This document shows positions 1 to 14,653 of a stretch of 64,000 bases of DNA, in pieces. The notes below the pieces were generated by a model, which was not told the DNA's origin, did no database searches, and saw only the letters and a list, made by a program, of their open reading frames with translations. A program made the translations under genes and the position numbers. The stretch's first letter is position 1. Each line of letters opens with the position of its first letter. Origin of the DNA: Larus michahellis (Eukaryota; Chordata; Aves; Charadriiformes; Laridae); assembly GCF_964199755.1 (NCBI RefSeq), contig NC_133917.1:4655967-4719966 (forward strand), written 5' to 3'.

Positions 1-3170
<3,170 letters not shown>

Positions 3171-4835
3171 GCTGCTCCGCTCCTCCCCAACCAGAAGGCA
3201 TCACAGCTATTTGTGGAGACAGAGAGCTGCAGAGTACACTGTTGAGGCTCACATAATCCCGCTCCGGCAGCGAGGCCCGCATCACTATTCATCCTGGCAT
3301 TGTCCCTGTTGGGGCAACTCCAGGACACCTGGGGTCTTCTGGGGTGTGGCAAGCAGACGGGCTCCAATGAGCACACATTTCTACCTGGTTTTCTTCCTGA
3401 CTGTTGCCTTGTCAGTCCCAAGGCTTCCGAGAGCCTCCCCTTGACTCTGCACTGCCCGGTAGTGTCCCCAGTAGCCAGTACGACTGCTGACTTGGAGCCT
3501 TTCTCAAGTTCAGAAACCACAGCCCATCCCTCCCCAACTAGCATCTAGTTGTGGCACACGAGACCTGGGTCTGGGAAGCCTGGATCTGCTGTAAGGGTGG
3601 AGTTCTGTGGCTCGTCCCTTCCCTGCCTGGTTTTATAGCAAGGTGCCAGGATGCCATGAGCTGACATACCTCCCTGCCCTCACTCCCTCGCTCGGAGGGT
3701 GCTGCTGCACTGGGCTGCCTCATAAGTCACTCTCCTCCTGGAGGAAGTTACTGGACTGTGTAGAGAATTGCTTCTCCCCTTGTCCCTTTTTTCCCTGCCC
3801 CGTTCCCTTTGTGTTCTTTGACAGACTGTCCTAGGCGGGCATCACAGGGGAGCTGAGGCATTGGTTTACTGCAGGGACGTGGAAGCATTGGAGTGGTGAG
3901 GTTTCTCTGCACTTCAAAAGACCTACGCCTGCGGTTCCAGCAAGCCATCTGGCTGCTTGTGCTCCCTGTAGCAGGGAGAGGGGACGCAGCAGCTGCCTGG
4001 TGGAATTGTGCAGGGCTGCAGCGCTGTAGGTTCATTCCTTTGGGACAGTTATCCTGTGTCACTTGCTGTGGGGACCAGAAGCTCCTTCGCGTGGACCTGA
4101 GGGTGTAACGGGACAGTCCTTGGGAATGGACATAGCTCCAAGCGTACGCGAGTTAGCAGGTGTTTCCGTGCCGAAGCTCCTGTGGTTTTTAGTCACGTTT
4201 TAGGTTCTGGGGCTGCCATAAGGCCCAGCATGGTTCAGGAATGTACAAGTAGATTTTCTCGACCGTGGGGAGTAGCAGCCCAGATGCCTCTGTGGAATGA
4301 ATTACTGGTGAACTAGTGGTCAGGTGTAAGGGAGTGGCCTCTCTTAACCCAGATCTCAGTATTTCTTCTCGAGACTGTAATGCAAATGGACTTGAAAGTT
4401 GGTCGTATTCTCTTGGAATAGCTGCAAAAACCTGTTACTGACAAACCCCCCCTCATCCCCACACCCAGCTTTGCTGTGGTTGGGAAGGTTGCTACGAATT
4501 TGGGAGCCTGGGTGGCCCTACTCCTCGTGTGTGTGTTACTACATGTCCGTGAGTAATAGACTCTCGACCTCCCTTCTCCTTTGCCCCCTTATGAAATGGC
4601 TCCTCTGTGGTTCTGGGGTGAAGGTCTTGGTGCTGATGAAGCAGCCCACTGACTCCTCAGGGGAATCACACATGAAGGATGCTGAGTACTGCGTAGGCAA
4701 ACATAGCTGTTGCAGAATAACTGCTTTTCTTAACTGAATATTATGGTTTTTTCCATGGACCAAAATTTTTTTTTTTTTGTACTGTATCCTTGTAGATGTC
4801 ACCCAGTTTTAATAAAAGCCTCCTGTGAAGGAAGC
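3171..4835 (+). other. SMARCD1: SMARCD1 3' UTR
   Basis: Non-coding sequence from the TAG at 3168..3170 to just past an AATAAA at 4811..4816. No earlier canonical AATAAA was noticed, giving a UTR of about 1.65 kb. Extent is inferred from the signal, not from transcripts. Confidence 0.7.
4811..4816 (+). terminator. SMARCD1: SMARCD1 polyadenylation signal
   Basis: Canonical AATAAA followed within 40 bases by a T/C-rich stretch (tccctccttctgtg), the usual downstream element. Confidence 0.75.
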
Positions 4836-5640
4836 TGTCCTCCCTCCTTCTGTGCTGACAGCACGCTTTCTCTCCGCAGCTGCCTTGGTGAATGACACTT
4901 CATTTACTTGCCTGGGAAGGGACAGGATTGGATTATCTCCACTTTTTTTCTTTCTTTCTCTTTTTTTTTTTTTTTTTTTTAATTTTTAACAAAGCCAACT
5001 GGGTTAAGAGGCTGCAGAGAAAATGTTCTTCATAGTTTGGCCTTTTATAGAGAGCCTTTCATGTAAGGATCTCTGGCTCGCAGAGTCTGCTAAGCCTTTG
5101 CAAAAGTGCTTTTGTGGTAAACAAGAAAAGTAACTTGAGCAAAACTGGAAATCTAGTGGCCAAGCTGCTGATAAAATCTAGACGGGCCAGTTTCCACACT
5201 CTGCTGCCTTGCAGAATTGTGACAGCCTGTTTCCCCCCCATGGGAGTCGGGCATAATTTTGAGGTAACTGTATTAAAGTTTACATACAAGGGCTTAAAAC
5301 TATGCAAAAGGGGCAGCAGTGTCTCCACCCTGCCTTGTTTATAAAAGTAGAAATGTAATGCACCTGTAAGCCCTTGTGGCAAGGGAAAACTCCTCTGTGG
5401 CTAGAAAAAGGCGCAGTTTGCCTGAGGTCAGGCCGTTAGTGCTGCTGCTCAAGGCTGTGAGATCAGAGCAGGGGTTGTGTCCCGGGTCCGCAACCACACG
5501 GTTCATGTTTCTTACTTCGGGGGGCGGGGGGGGGGGATAAAATGCTTTTCTGTGGAAAAGGGAAGAGAGAAGCTCTGCAGTCACGACTCCTGCTTCTGCT
5601 GAGATTTGGGATGTGAGCTACTTCACCTTTGCTTCAGGGG
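4836..5640. other. Intergenic, SMARCD1 to GPD1
   Basis: No gene is supported here. It holds a T-rich simple repeat (4942..4987), a TATAAAA-like string near 5340 about 520 bases before the GPD1 ATG, and a G-run near 5519..5537. Any regulatory role in GPD1 expression is speculative. Confidence 0.7.
4942..4987. repeat. T-rich simple repeat
   Basis: Runs of T broken by C (TTTC units, then a pure run of 20 T or more). Low-complexity sequence, probably the A-tail of a decayed retroposon on the minus strand or slippage; no attached element body is recognisable. Confidence 0.8.
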
Positions 5641-5860
5641 AGCAGTTTACGCCTGCAGCACGGTCTCGCATTGCCGCCCCCCGAGCTGCGAGCACCGGCG
5701 GCGCCCGGGAGAGCGGCCGGTGCTGCCGCCCCGGGGCTCGGTGCCCGGTTTCCCCGGGGGCAGGCGGGGACGGGGGCGGGACGGGGCCGCCCCTGCTCCG
5801 GGCGGCCTTGAAATACCAGCGGCGGGCTCAGCGCTGCGCAGCGCCCCGGCTCCCTGCACC
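5640..5860 (+). promoter_or_regulatory. GPD1: GPD1 CpG-rich promoter and 5' UTR
   Basis: Sharp rise in GC and CpG just before the GPD1 ATG, with overlapping GC boxes (GGGGCGGGA-type, 5761..5790) and no good TATA box within 100 bases of the start. This is typical of an Sp1-driven dispersed start site. The exact transcription start cannot be read from sequence. Confidence 0.55.
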
Positions 5861-8800
5861 ATGGGTGGCAAGAAAGTCTGCATCGTGGGCTCCGGCAACT
5901 GGTGAGTGCCCGCTGCCCGGCCACCCCGGTCCCCTCTTCGTCCCCGTCCTCCCTAGCGCCCCACGGTACCCGCTGCAAGCTGTCCCCGTTTCACCAGGAC
6001 CCCCAGTGACCTGCGGCGCACTGGGCTCCCTGGTGCCAGCGGCCTCGGTGCCCGCTGCCTACGGCTCTGCTCTGCCCACGCAGGGGCTCGGCCATCGCCA
6101 AGATCGCCGGCAGCAATGCGGCACAGCTGAGCACCTTTGAGAACCAGGTGAACATGTGGGTGCTGGAGGAGGAGGTGGACGGCCGGCGGCTCACCGACAT
6201 CATCAACACGGAGCACGAAAATGTCAAGTACCTGCCAGGGCACAAGCTGCCCCCCAATGTGGTGAGTGTGGCCCGACGGCAGCCCCTCCGCTGAGCGCAA
6301 GGTCCGGTGCCGGCAGCCGGGCTCTCTGGTGAGAGGTAATAAATAGCTCTGCTGGTGTGCTGGGCACCGGTGTGTGAAAGCAGGGGATGCACCGGGCTGC
6401 ATGGGACTCAGCTACACCCTCCCAGTGACCTTGATCCGTGCTTGGACGAGCTGCAGCCCTGGCTGCTCTCACTGCCCACCTTTGCCCCCGCTCTGGCATC
6501 CCACAGGCTGGGCTTGAGGCCATGTGGCTGCCTGCGAACTGGCATCGGCAGCGCATGGAGAGCCCGGGGGCTGCTGCCCCACGGCTGTACGCTCAGCCCC
6601 TCGGCTGGCACTGGCCTGCTGGGGTCCCCAGAATGACCCCGGCTCTTGTGGGACCAGCTCAGGCTGCTTTTGCCCTGCTCTGCGCCAGCCCCTCTGCCCT
6701 GGAAGGGGACCTCAGGGCAGTGACACCGTGCCCTTCCTTCCCTCACAGGGAAGCCCCCAGCAGTTGCTCTCAAGCCCCTGCTCCCCTTGTCCTGGGTTCA
6801 GGACACACTTACTACAGGCACAAGCCCCCGACGACAGTCCTAATCTCTTCAGGTAGCAGAGCCAGACCTGCTGAAAGCCTGTGCTGGGGCTGACATCCTC
6901 CTGTTCGTGGTGCCCCACCAGTTTATCCGCAAAGTCTGTGACCAGCTCAAGGGCCACGTGAAGAAAGATGCTATTGGGATGTCGCTCATTAAGGTGTGAG
7001 CAGGAGGAGCGCTGCCCGGGCAGCTCGCTGGGGCGCTGCGTCAAGGGGGCTTAGCTGGAAGCAGCCTGGCTCGGAGAGGCTGCGAGGGGAATCCTGGGAT
7101 TCTGGAGCAGAAACTGGGCTCCAGGGCTATAGGGAGGATGTGGGGAGAGTGGGAAGTGGGGGCAGAGTCTTGATGGGGATTTGGAGGTGTACTGGTGGAG
7201 GAGAAGGGTGAGGGCACATGGGGGATCTCAGGGACTGTGAGGAGTGGGGTGCAGCTGAGCACTGGGGGGATGGGAGTCGGAGCATTGAAGCACAGGGAAT
7301 GACAGGATCGGGGCAGGGGGGCAGTAGGTCTCCAGGGGGGCAGGTGCTCATCTCTGTCCCTGGTTGCCTCTCAGGGGGTGGACGAAGGACCAGATGGGCT
7401 GAGGCTGATCTCAGACATTATCCATGAGCAACTGGGAATCGAGATGAGCGTCCTCATGGGGGCCAACATTGCTAATGAAGTGGCAGGAGAGAAGTTCTGT
7501 GAAACAACCATCGGTAAGGAGCCAAAAGCCCTCCTCATTAGCAGCCTTCATTTCTGACGAGCAGGAAGAGGCAAAGGGGGGAGCATGGTGCAGCTCAAAC
7601 TACTGCTGCCCAGCGTGAGCCAGCCCTTTTTCCCCGTGGAGGCAGCGGGACTCCGTAGGAGCTCATTCAGAGGGTTTATGATGTAATTGCTCACTTCACG
7701 AAAAACAGAGTTGTGTGTCTAAAAGCTCCTTGCCAGCCTGAGCGTCAGGCAGTCTGCCTGCCGCAAAGGAAAGGGGTGTACGCTAAGAGTCCCTTTAGGC
7801 AATGGAGTTCCTACCTTCGTTTCCTTGGGCTTCAAGGGACGCTCACCTGGATCTCGTGTTACTGCCAGCCAGGGCTGCTTGAAAGTTCATCTGGTGACTG
7901 TTCTGACATCCTCCACACTGTTTGTGAATCACGTACAGCAGCCAAAACCAACAGAAGAGTTTGCTGGGTTAGAAGTTACGGGATTCAAAGTGTCTATATT
8001 TTAAACAAAAGCAAACACGCTGTGCAGGAGGCTGCAGAGACTGGGGAGGTATAACAGCGCGTGCTATCGCTGCAAGCACACAGAAACGCTCTCGTGCAGG
8101 ACATCGCAGGAACAGGGACAACAGCAGCCTCCAAACCCAAATTTGCAACCTCTGAAGATGCCTTTAATCTGCTGGGCATGTCATTTCTGTCTTGCTCGAC
8201 ACAGCAGTAGGGATCGTCCCCGTCTTCTGGGAATTCCAAGGTTGAACCTCGCTTATCTGCCACTCAATGTGTGCGTGGCACTTTGTGGACCTGCAAATGT
8301 TTAGCAACATCCATCAGTTGGGCAATAGGTTCCTCTCGCTGCACCAACTGCAAGGACTATGCTGCAGGAGCACACCACTGGGCAGGAGAGCGGCACAGTC
8401 CTACCTCAGGGTCTCCCCCCATCATCTTCCTCCTCCTCCCTTTGTCTCATCAGGCTGCAAGAACACGCAGCACGGGCAGACGCTGAAGGAGCTGATGCAG
8501 ACCCCGAATTTCCGGGTGACGGTGGTGCAGGAAGCTGACACCGTAGAGATCTGCGGGGCTCTCAAGGTGGGGGAGCCGCTCACCGGGGTTTGCGGGTCTT
8601 GGTTAGCAAAGTCTGCAGTTCTCTAGGGCCCTGCAGGGAGCTGGGGGGGGAGGCTGCCAGCTGAGTGAACTCCACTGGGTATCGCGCTGTGGCTTGCTGA
8701 GACCGTTGGGTCAAAAGCCAGACTGGAGGGAACTGTGGATGTGTCCTGTTCAGCAGCTTGGAGGGATGATGATTGCTGGCACAGGCAGGGGCAGGCAGGA

Positions 8801-9803
8801 GCCTGTGCTGGGGATCACACAGGCGGGTCACGGACACAGCAAAGCCCTGAGCTCTGTTGGGAACAGACCCCTCCACGTTGTTGCCGTTTTCCAGAACGTT
8901 GTGGCTGTAGGAGCTGGTTTCTGTGATGGACTCGGTTATGGAGACAACACAAAGGCTGCTGTGATCCGTCTGGGGCTGATGGAGATGATTGGCTTTGCCA
9001 AACTCTTCTGTAAGGGCCCCGTCTCCCCCTCCACCTTCCTGGAGAGCTGCGGGGTCGCTGACCTCATCACTACCTGCTATGGTGGCCGCAACCGCAAGGT
9101 GGCTGAGGCTTTTGCCAAGACTGGGAAGGTAAGCAGAGCAGGGAGCAGGCGACGTTGATATCTATCAACCTGCTGAGCTGGCAGCAGGATGGACCCAATT
9201 AGAGCCATGGCATCCTGCCTTCGCTCACCAAGTGCCGCAGCCTGGCTCTAGGGAAGGAAGGTGGGACGGCGGATGGGGTTGCAGGGCCCAGCTCCCTCAC
9301 TCCTGGGTTGTTTCAGTCTATTGAGCAGCTGGAGAAGGAGATGTTGAATGGGCAGAAGCTGCAGGGTCCCCAGACATCTGCTGAGCTGCATCGCATCCTG
9401 AAAAGCAAGAATGTAGTGGAGAAGTGAGTGCTCTTGTTTCCCTTGTCTGTTCTTTTGGGGTGGGGCTGGGATCTTTCCGGCAGCTGTGGGAGGGGAAACC
9501 CACCCGTAGTGTCTCTGCTGTTCAGGTGAATCTCTGCACTGCCCACATCAAACCAGCTGGGCAGAAATGTCCTGCTGGATGAGGCCCCGTGCCACTGTCC
9601 CACCTGCTCCTGCCCAGTGGTCCTGCAGGTCGCAACAGAAGTTGAGGTGCTCTGACTGCCAGCTCTGGTGACAGCGCGGGGGGTGACTTTGTTCATCTGC
9701 CCACAGGTTCCCCCTCTTCACAGCTGTGTATCAGATCTGCTACGAGGGCAAACCTGTTACCGATGTCATCAAGTGTCTCCAGAATCACCCTGAGCATAAG
9801 TAA
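5861..9803 (+). CDS. GPD1: GPD1, cytosolic glycerol-3-phosphate dehydrogenase (NAD+), complete, 349 aa
   Basis: Interconverts dihydroxyacetone phosphate plus NADH and sn-glycerol-3-phosphate in the cytosol, feeding glycerolipid synthesis and the glycerophosphate shuttle. Exons 5861..5901, 6084..6261, 6853..6993, 7375..7513, 8454..8566, 8895..9128, 9317..9423, 9707..9803; all introns GT-AG; 350 codons including TAA, the family length. The N-terminal Rossmann motif is G10-S-G-N-W-G15. Active-site residues known for the family are present: K120, K204, D260, T264, R269, N270. The C-terminal helical domain holds CYGGRNRK. The start [14 protein letters not shown] aligns with the human N-terminus, which fixes the ATG. 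K120 and K204 are the last residues of exons 3 and 5. GPD1L is less likely given the text and the neighbouring SMARCD1. Confidence 0.98.
5902..9706 (+). other. GPD1: GPD1 introns
   Basis: Seven introns: 5902..6083, 6262..6852, 6994..7374, 7514..8453, 8567..8894, 9129..9316, 9424..9706. Intron 3 is G-rich on the plus strand. I found no repeat element, RNA gene or extra coding exon. The ORFs spanning 6355..6893 and 7713..8486 read intron sequence. Confidence 0.9.
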
Positions 9804-11207
9804 GTGGACTCTGCCTGTGAAACCACCAATCCTGCCAAGAAGCGTGGGGAGCTCCTGCCTGCACCAACTTGCTCTGATGCTACAGCTTTGTGAGGAGTCC
9901 GGATTTCCTGGGAGCCTTTGCAGAGTGCTGGAAGGGCAGAGGTTCCCTTTCTCAGCCCTGGACTCTGCCAGCCTGAGCCTGGCATCTGCACAGAGGTACC
10001 TGCTGATCTCCCTCTCTCCTTGAAGGGCTCATTTAGCTTCTGCTGATCTCTAGGGTCTGCCCGGAGCGGGGCCGAGCGTCTTCCTCCTTTCACTTTCTCT
10101 TGCTGTGATGGATTCAGTTCTCAGAGAGACTCTGCCAGGTCATCTTGATCGATAGGGGCTGTGCAGGAGGCACTGCCTTTGCTATTAGCCCCATGGGGCC
10201 ACTCTGCTCCCTGCTGTTGCTTTTGGCTTAACTGTCTCGTGGAGAAGGCACGGTTCCCCACCAGGCTCCACCAGGATGAGTGAAGCTCCTATGGACTTTC
10301 AAAGGGGCTGAGAATCACTTTTAAGAAGCACCGGCACAGAAAATAGCATTCTTTTCCACCCTGCCATGTGCTATTTCCCTAGCCACTGCCAGCTGCTCCA
10401 GATGAATGGTACAGCCAATGCTTTGCTTGTGAGGGCAGCCCCAGGGTGAGACTTTAGAGCTTGTTTGTTTAGACTTTTTGCTCTCACAATCAAACCTGGC
10501 CCCTGCACCTGGGGAACTCCCCCGTTGTCAGATCTGCCTGTGTTAATTCCATGCCCACTGATTCTCCCCGGGCAGCCTTTCTCCCTCCTATCAGTTTGTC
10601 CTCTGGCTGGCTTTGGCAGTGCAGGGGCCAACTGCCCCGAAGTCTTTCTGAGCAGCTGGCAGGCTGTGTAGCCCTTGGCAGCGTACCTGACAAAGCAGCG
10701 GGTCATGTTGCTTTTATATGAATGATCCACAGCAGCTTTCTGCCTTCTCTCTGACTTGCTCCCATCTGTGCTTCTACATGGCTTTCCAGGTGCTAAGAAA
10801 GCAGGTTCCGCGCTTTTTCCCTGTTGCCCCTCCTGCGAGGGTGCTGGAAACTGCCCGCTGGCACAAGGGGCAGCAATGGACATGTGATCTGCAAGAGGTA
10901 CGAGGAGACCTCCAACATCACAGGAGAGGACAGAGGTCTCATGCCTTGTGTTGTGCCTTTGAAACTTGCCCCTTGTCCAGCCGGGTGCCACGTGCCCCTC
11001 TGGTCCTCTGAAGCTGGCTCACTCTGCTGGTGTTTGCTCAGGCCAGCGTGTCCAGCGGTTCACTGATCCCTGTCTGGGCTGGCAGGCTGGAGCTGCTGCA
11101 GGTCTTGCTGTCCACCCCCATTCCGGGCCCTAGTGCCACCGGGTCTCTGACTAGCAGTGTACTTTACGAACCTTTAAATTAATAATAAACTTGGAGAGGA
11201 GAGGGGA
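9804..11207 (+). other. GPD1: GPD1 3' UTR
   Basis: Follows the TAA at 9801..9803 and ends shortly after an AATAAA at 11184..11189, about 1.4 kb. No conserved coding sequence is visible. The 206-codon minus-strand ORF over 10371..10991 has no recognisable protein text. Confidence 0.65.
11184..11189 (+). terminator. GPD1: GPD1 polyadenylation signal
   Basis: Canonical AATAAA preceded by AATAAT in an A/T-rich patch; a T/G-rich stretch (tgtgctctttgctctgtgg) follows from about 11211. Confidence 0.7.
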
Positions 11208-12640
11208 GATGTGCTCTTTGCTCTGTGGCTCCTGTGCATCATTGTCTTTGGGTTGGTGCCTGCTAGGCTTGCTAAGCGACAGTTCCCGCCTGGCTCTGCA
11301 CCCTCGTGTGCTGTCCCAGAAACAGCAAGAATGCCCCCGCAGGCTGCTGTTCAGTCACAACGCAACACAGTGTCCCACTTGCTTTTTCTCAGCAGCGGTT
11401 CCAGTGTTAAAGTTTGGCTGTAGGACAGAAGAGGGTTGAGAGTGCAGTGCTGAACCGGGTACGGAATCCTAACGCTTCTACCTGGGGCTAGCAGGAGCCA
11501 GGCCAGGATCCCGCCGTGCCCCGTGTACCCCAGGCCTCCCCTTCTCTGATGTCTTGGTTTCTTGGGACGTGCTGTGGTGTTTTATTCATCTCTTCCCAGC
11601 TGCTTTTCCTGGACTTGCCTAGTCCCTGTCTTTCTTTGAAATGCATCTCGTACTGAGTGACCTTTCCGGGACGGCTAGCCCTCTGCTCAGCCTCTTGCTA
11701 GGGGAATTTAATCTGCTGGCACTGCAGTTGTTTCTGTACCTTTTATTAGACATGCTTTCTCACTAGGCACCCTACGACCTTTAAATTCAACTCAGCTATT
11801 GTACAGAAAGTAGCCAGCATCGGCTTCCTCTAAAGAGGAACTTTATTGAGGTTGGAGGGAGGATAAAGGGGGTCCGGCATGTTCCTGGAGGGCTGGCACA
11901 ACTTCTGCTTCCTGTTGTCTTGAAGTGCTTCAGGAATCCCAGCTCAAGTGTTTGGACGTGAGGCTCACACAGGAGTGAGGGTCTCCCTCAACACAGCGCA
12001 GTCTCTCACCTTAGCTTGCTAAACTCTTGCCAGCACCTGCCTGGAGCTGCAGCAGGATCTGGAATTCTGTGTTGGACTTGCATTTAGCTGTTAGCTCCTC
12101 TGCTGTGGAAGTGCTTTGCGCGGGTTTCTTTAGTGCTGAGCACTGTGGGCAGCACCTGAGTCCCTGCAAGCCCTGACAGCATTTGCTGAAGGTCCCAGGT
12201 CTCACCTGGGGGATGGCTGGTGCACAAAGCCTCTTGCTTGTAGACACTCCAAAGGAGCGCGTGAGCTATAAAAAGTCTTCCCTTTGCCATTTGGAGTTAT
12301 GTTCTGCAGCCTCAGCACATCCCGGCTCTGCAGGACGCTGCAGCTGCTGGAGCTGCTGCTGTGCAGCGGCCTGGGGAAAGGATAAGGGAGAGGGGAGGTG
12401 GCCCGTGTCCTGCAGGCTCAGCGCTTGACAGGGCTGGCGGGGCAGGGCAGCGCTGGGGCAGCACTCCCCACATGCCAGCAAGGAGCTCTGCGGGGGTGCC
12501 CAAGAGCAGGTTTCGGAGGAGCGCGGCCTCCTGCAGTCCCCTGGAAGCAGCCTCTCTGGCGGTGAGCGCGGGCTGGGCCCTCGGGGAGGGCGGTGAGGCC
12601 TGTGGGTGCCCCAGGGCTGGCGCCGGACTGTCGCGGCCTT
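11208..12640. other. Intergenic, GPD1 to COX14
   Basis: No gene supported. A TTTATT near 11841 would be an AATAAA on the minus strand, but no minus-strand exon upstream of it could be recognised. From about 12350 the sequence grades into the COX14 CpG island. Confidence 0.6.
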
Positions 12641-12999
12641 CGCTCCATCCCCTGTGCAGCCGAGGCCGGTCCCCTCGGGGCTGCTGGCGCCTCAGCCCCG
12701 CGCAGGGCAGCCCGCGGTGTTCCCCACGGGGAAAGGCCAGGCCGCCGGGCTGCGCTGAGGGAGCGGGGCCGGGCAGCGCTGCCCGGCCGCGGCCGTGACC
12801 CGCCACGGCCGCGACCCGCCACGGCCGCCTGAGGGGACGGAGCGGCGCCGCCGCCCACCGCCAGGGGGCGCCGCCGCCCGCCCCTCGGCGGACCACACGT
12901 CCCAGCGGGCAGCGCGGCAGCCGCGTGACGGGCGGAGGAGGGGCGCTAGCGGAAGCCAGCGGAGCCGCAGGTCGGGGGTACCGGAGCCCGAGGGCGCAG
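12640..12999 (+). promoter_or_regulatory. COX14: COX14 CpG-island promoter and non-coding exon 1
   Basis: Very CpG-rich. It holds a TGACG half-site (CRE/ATF-like) at 12926..12930 and a CGGAAG ETS/GABP core at 12950..12955; ETS cores are common in promoters of nuclear genes for mitochondrial proteins. A donor, GCAG|GTACGG, at 12999/13000 pairs with an acceptor ending TTGCAG at 13087, giving an 88-base intron (13000..13087) that leaves exon 1 non-coding. Transcript start not determinable. Confidence 0.6.
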
Positions 13000-13095
13000 G
13001 TACGGAGCGGGGAGGGGGGAGAGCCCGGCGGGACCGGGCCGGGGAGGGAGCGCTCCCGGGCCCGCTGACCGACGCCCTCTGTTGCAGGCGCAGCC

Positions 13096-13254
13096 ATGGT
13101 GTCCGGCAAGCAGCTGGCCGACTTCGGGTACAAGGCCTTCTCCGGCTCCATGGCGCTGCTGACGGTGTACGGCGGGTACCTGTGCGGGACCCGGGCCTAC
13201 CGCCTCCTCCAGCGCCGCCGGGAGCGGCAGGCCGCCGCCGGCCCCGAGAGCTGA
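13096..13254 (+). CDS. COX14: COX14, cytochrome c oxidase assembly factor, complete, 52 aa
   Basis: Small single-pass inner-mitochondrial-membrane protein that stabilises newly made COX1 in the early complex IV assembly intermediate (MITRAC). The whole coding sequence lies in one exon after a short 5' UTR intron. Residues 4-17 ([14 protein letters not shown]) match the conserved family N-terminus. A hydrophobic segment at about 19-30 ([12 protein letters not shown]) is the membrane helix, followed by a strongly basic tail ([10 protein letters not shown]). Length is close to the human protein of about 57 aa; the acidic C-terminal extension is shorter. The ATG is in good context (GCAGCCATGG). 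It sits directly downstream of GPD1 on the same strand, as in human, which supports the call despite its size. Confidence 0.95.
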   Translation: MVSGKQLADFGYKAFSGSMALLTVYGGYLCGTRAYRLLQRRRERQAAAGPES

Positions 13255-13375
13255 GGGCGGCCCGGGGCCCGGCCCCGCCTTTCCCGGCTGGAGCGGGGGC
13301 GGGAAACGGCCCCACGGGGGGTCCCCGGGCGGGGGGCGGAGACGGAGCTCAATAAAAACGTGTGAAAACGGTCAA
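13255..13375 (+). other. COX14: COX14 3' UTR
   Basis: Short GC-rich UTR ending after the AATAAA at 13351..13356. About 140 bases then separate it from the predicted 3' end of the convergent CERS5. Confidence 0.75.
13351..13356 (+). terminator. COX14: COX14 polyadenylation signal
   Basis: AATAAA followed by a G/T-rich stretch (gtggtgctgcgtggtgtcc), a strong cleavage context. Confidence 0.85.
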
Positions 13376-13514
13376 GCGTGGTGCTGCGTGGTGTCCGTCC
13401 AGAACAGCGCAGAACGGGTCCCTCAACCTTAAAAAGGTGCTTTTCAGAGGCCCAGAATAACAGAAGAGGGGCCCACGCGCTCCTTGATTTCATTTTCTAC
13501 GGATGAAACACATC

Positions 13515-14653
13515 AACCAAGTTTCTGAAGCATTTTTTAATCGGAGATAAGAGTAAACAATGGTATAAAATGGTAACAACTCAAGAAGTTTCCAAAATTC
13601 TGCTCATGATTGACACACAGGCCTTCCATTGCCCCCAAGTACCATTGAGTAAAAATAAAGAAGCAAAGCCTATGGTGTGGCTGCCTTTCCAGCCCTGCCC
13701 TTCCTCCACACAGCTGCAAAATCAGAGCAGCACCATCCCCTTCTCCCTGGGAGGACAGGCAAGCAGGGCTGAAACATCCTATTTTGTGGCAAGTTAAACA
13801 CAGCCCACCAGTACTGGTCTGCCCTCAAGTCCTAGCTTAGCCAACTGTATCCAGTAGGTCTAGAAAAGTCTTCAGAACCACAACTCGCTACAGAAAAAAA
13901 AAAAAAATTAAAAGGCCTGTATTGTGAGAGTTGTCTCAGGGGCAATAAGCCACCCCCCCTCCCCCATTTCAGAAGGCTGTAGTTGAGACTTCAGAGGGGC
14001 TTCAGCACCAAAATAGGCAGCAAACGCTGGCCTGGTCCCTCGTGACAGCAGAGATAGAAGCGATAACCTCCTTAGCACCCCGATGGCAAGGTAGAGCGAC
14101 GTTTCTGTTGTAGCACAGTCCAGTTCAAAGCTGTAGTCCAGAGCACGCACGGCAGGGCTGAGCAAAAGAGTCTCTGCTACAGCCAGGGTAGCGCGGACGG
14201 GGAACTGCAGGCCCCTGCGTTCTCCATGCTCTTAAGTGGCTTCTGGAGCGCATCGAGGAGATCTGCTGAACCGGCACTGGAGCGAACCGTCACTGAAATG
14301 GCACCGTAACCCTCCTGCGGTCGGCAGCCAGCCTACTCCAAACTTGTTCCACCTTGAGTTGAGTAAAAACCAGTTTGTCACAAACAAAGATACCTCCGCA
14401 AATATCGATGGGACTAAGATTTAAGTACAAAATGGCTTAAAGTGAAATCTGCAGCTTTGTTTTTGCCCTAGTCATTGGCTTTATCCCTTCTGCTGTGCAA
14501 AGCCTCTGACTGGCCTGGATCGTGCCCATTTCAGATTTGCTGGAGGTTTCTGGGAAAGGGGTATCTTGATTAAAGATCACTTGGGAATGTGGAGCTCAAC
14601 ACATCTAGATATTTAAAGATAAGTTCGTGTTTGCTCAAGGCCAACCCACAGCC
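13515..14653 (-). other. CERS5: CERS5 3' UTR
   Basis: Runs leftward from the CERS5 TAA (14654..14656). The only poly(A)-like hexamer I found near the expected end on the minus strand is the variant ATTAAA at 13536..13541, giving a UTR of about 1.1 kb. No canonical AATAAA was seen on the minus strand in this interval. Confidence 0.6.
13536..13541 (-). terminator. CERS5: Candidate CERS5 polyadenylation signal (ATTAAA)
   Basis: Reads TTTAAT on the plus strand. ATTAAA is the commonest variant signal. Its position, just before the COX14 end, suits a tail-to-tail gene pair. Confidence 0.5.

Noticed and set aside
5336-5346. TATAAAA as a GPD1 TATA box
   Set aside because: Over 500 bases before the ATG and outside the CpG-rich block where the start is expected; kept only as a remark.
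11836-11850. Minus-strand AATAAA suggesting a gene between GPD1 and COX14
   Set aside because: No spliced or unspliced minus-strand coding sequence with recognisable protein text could be built upstream of it.
12312-13151. 279-codon minus-strand ORF over the COX14 promoter
   Set aside because: Lies opposite the COX14 start and CpG island; no recognisable protein text and several overlapping frames equally open.
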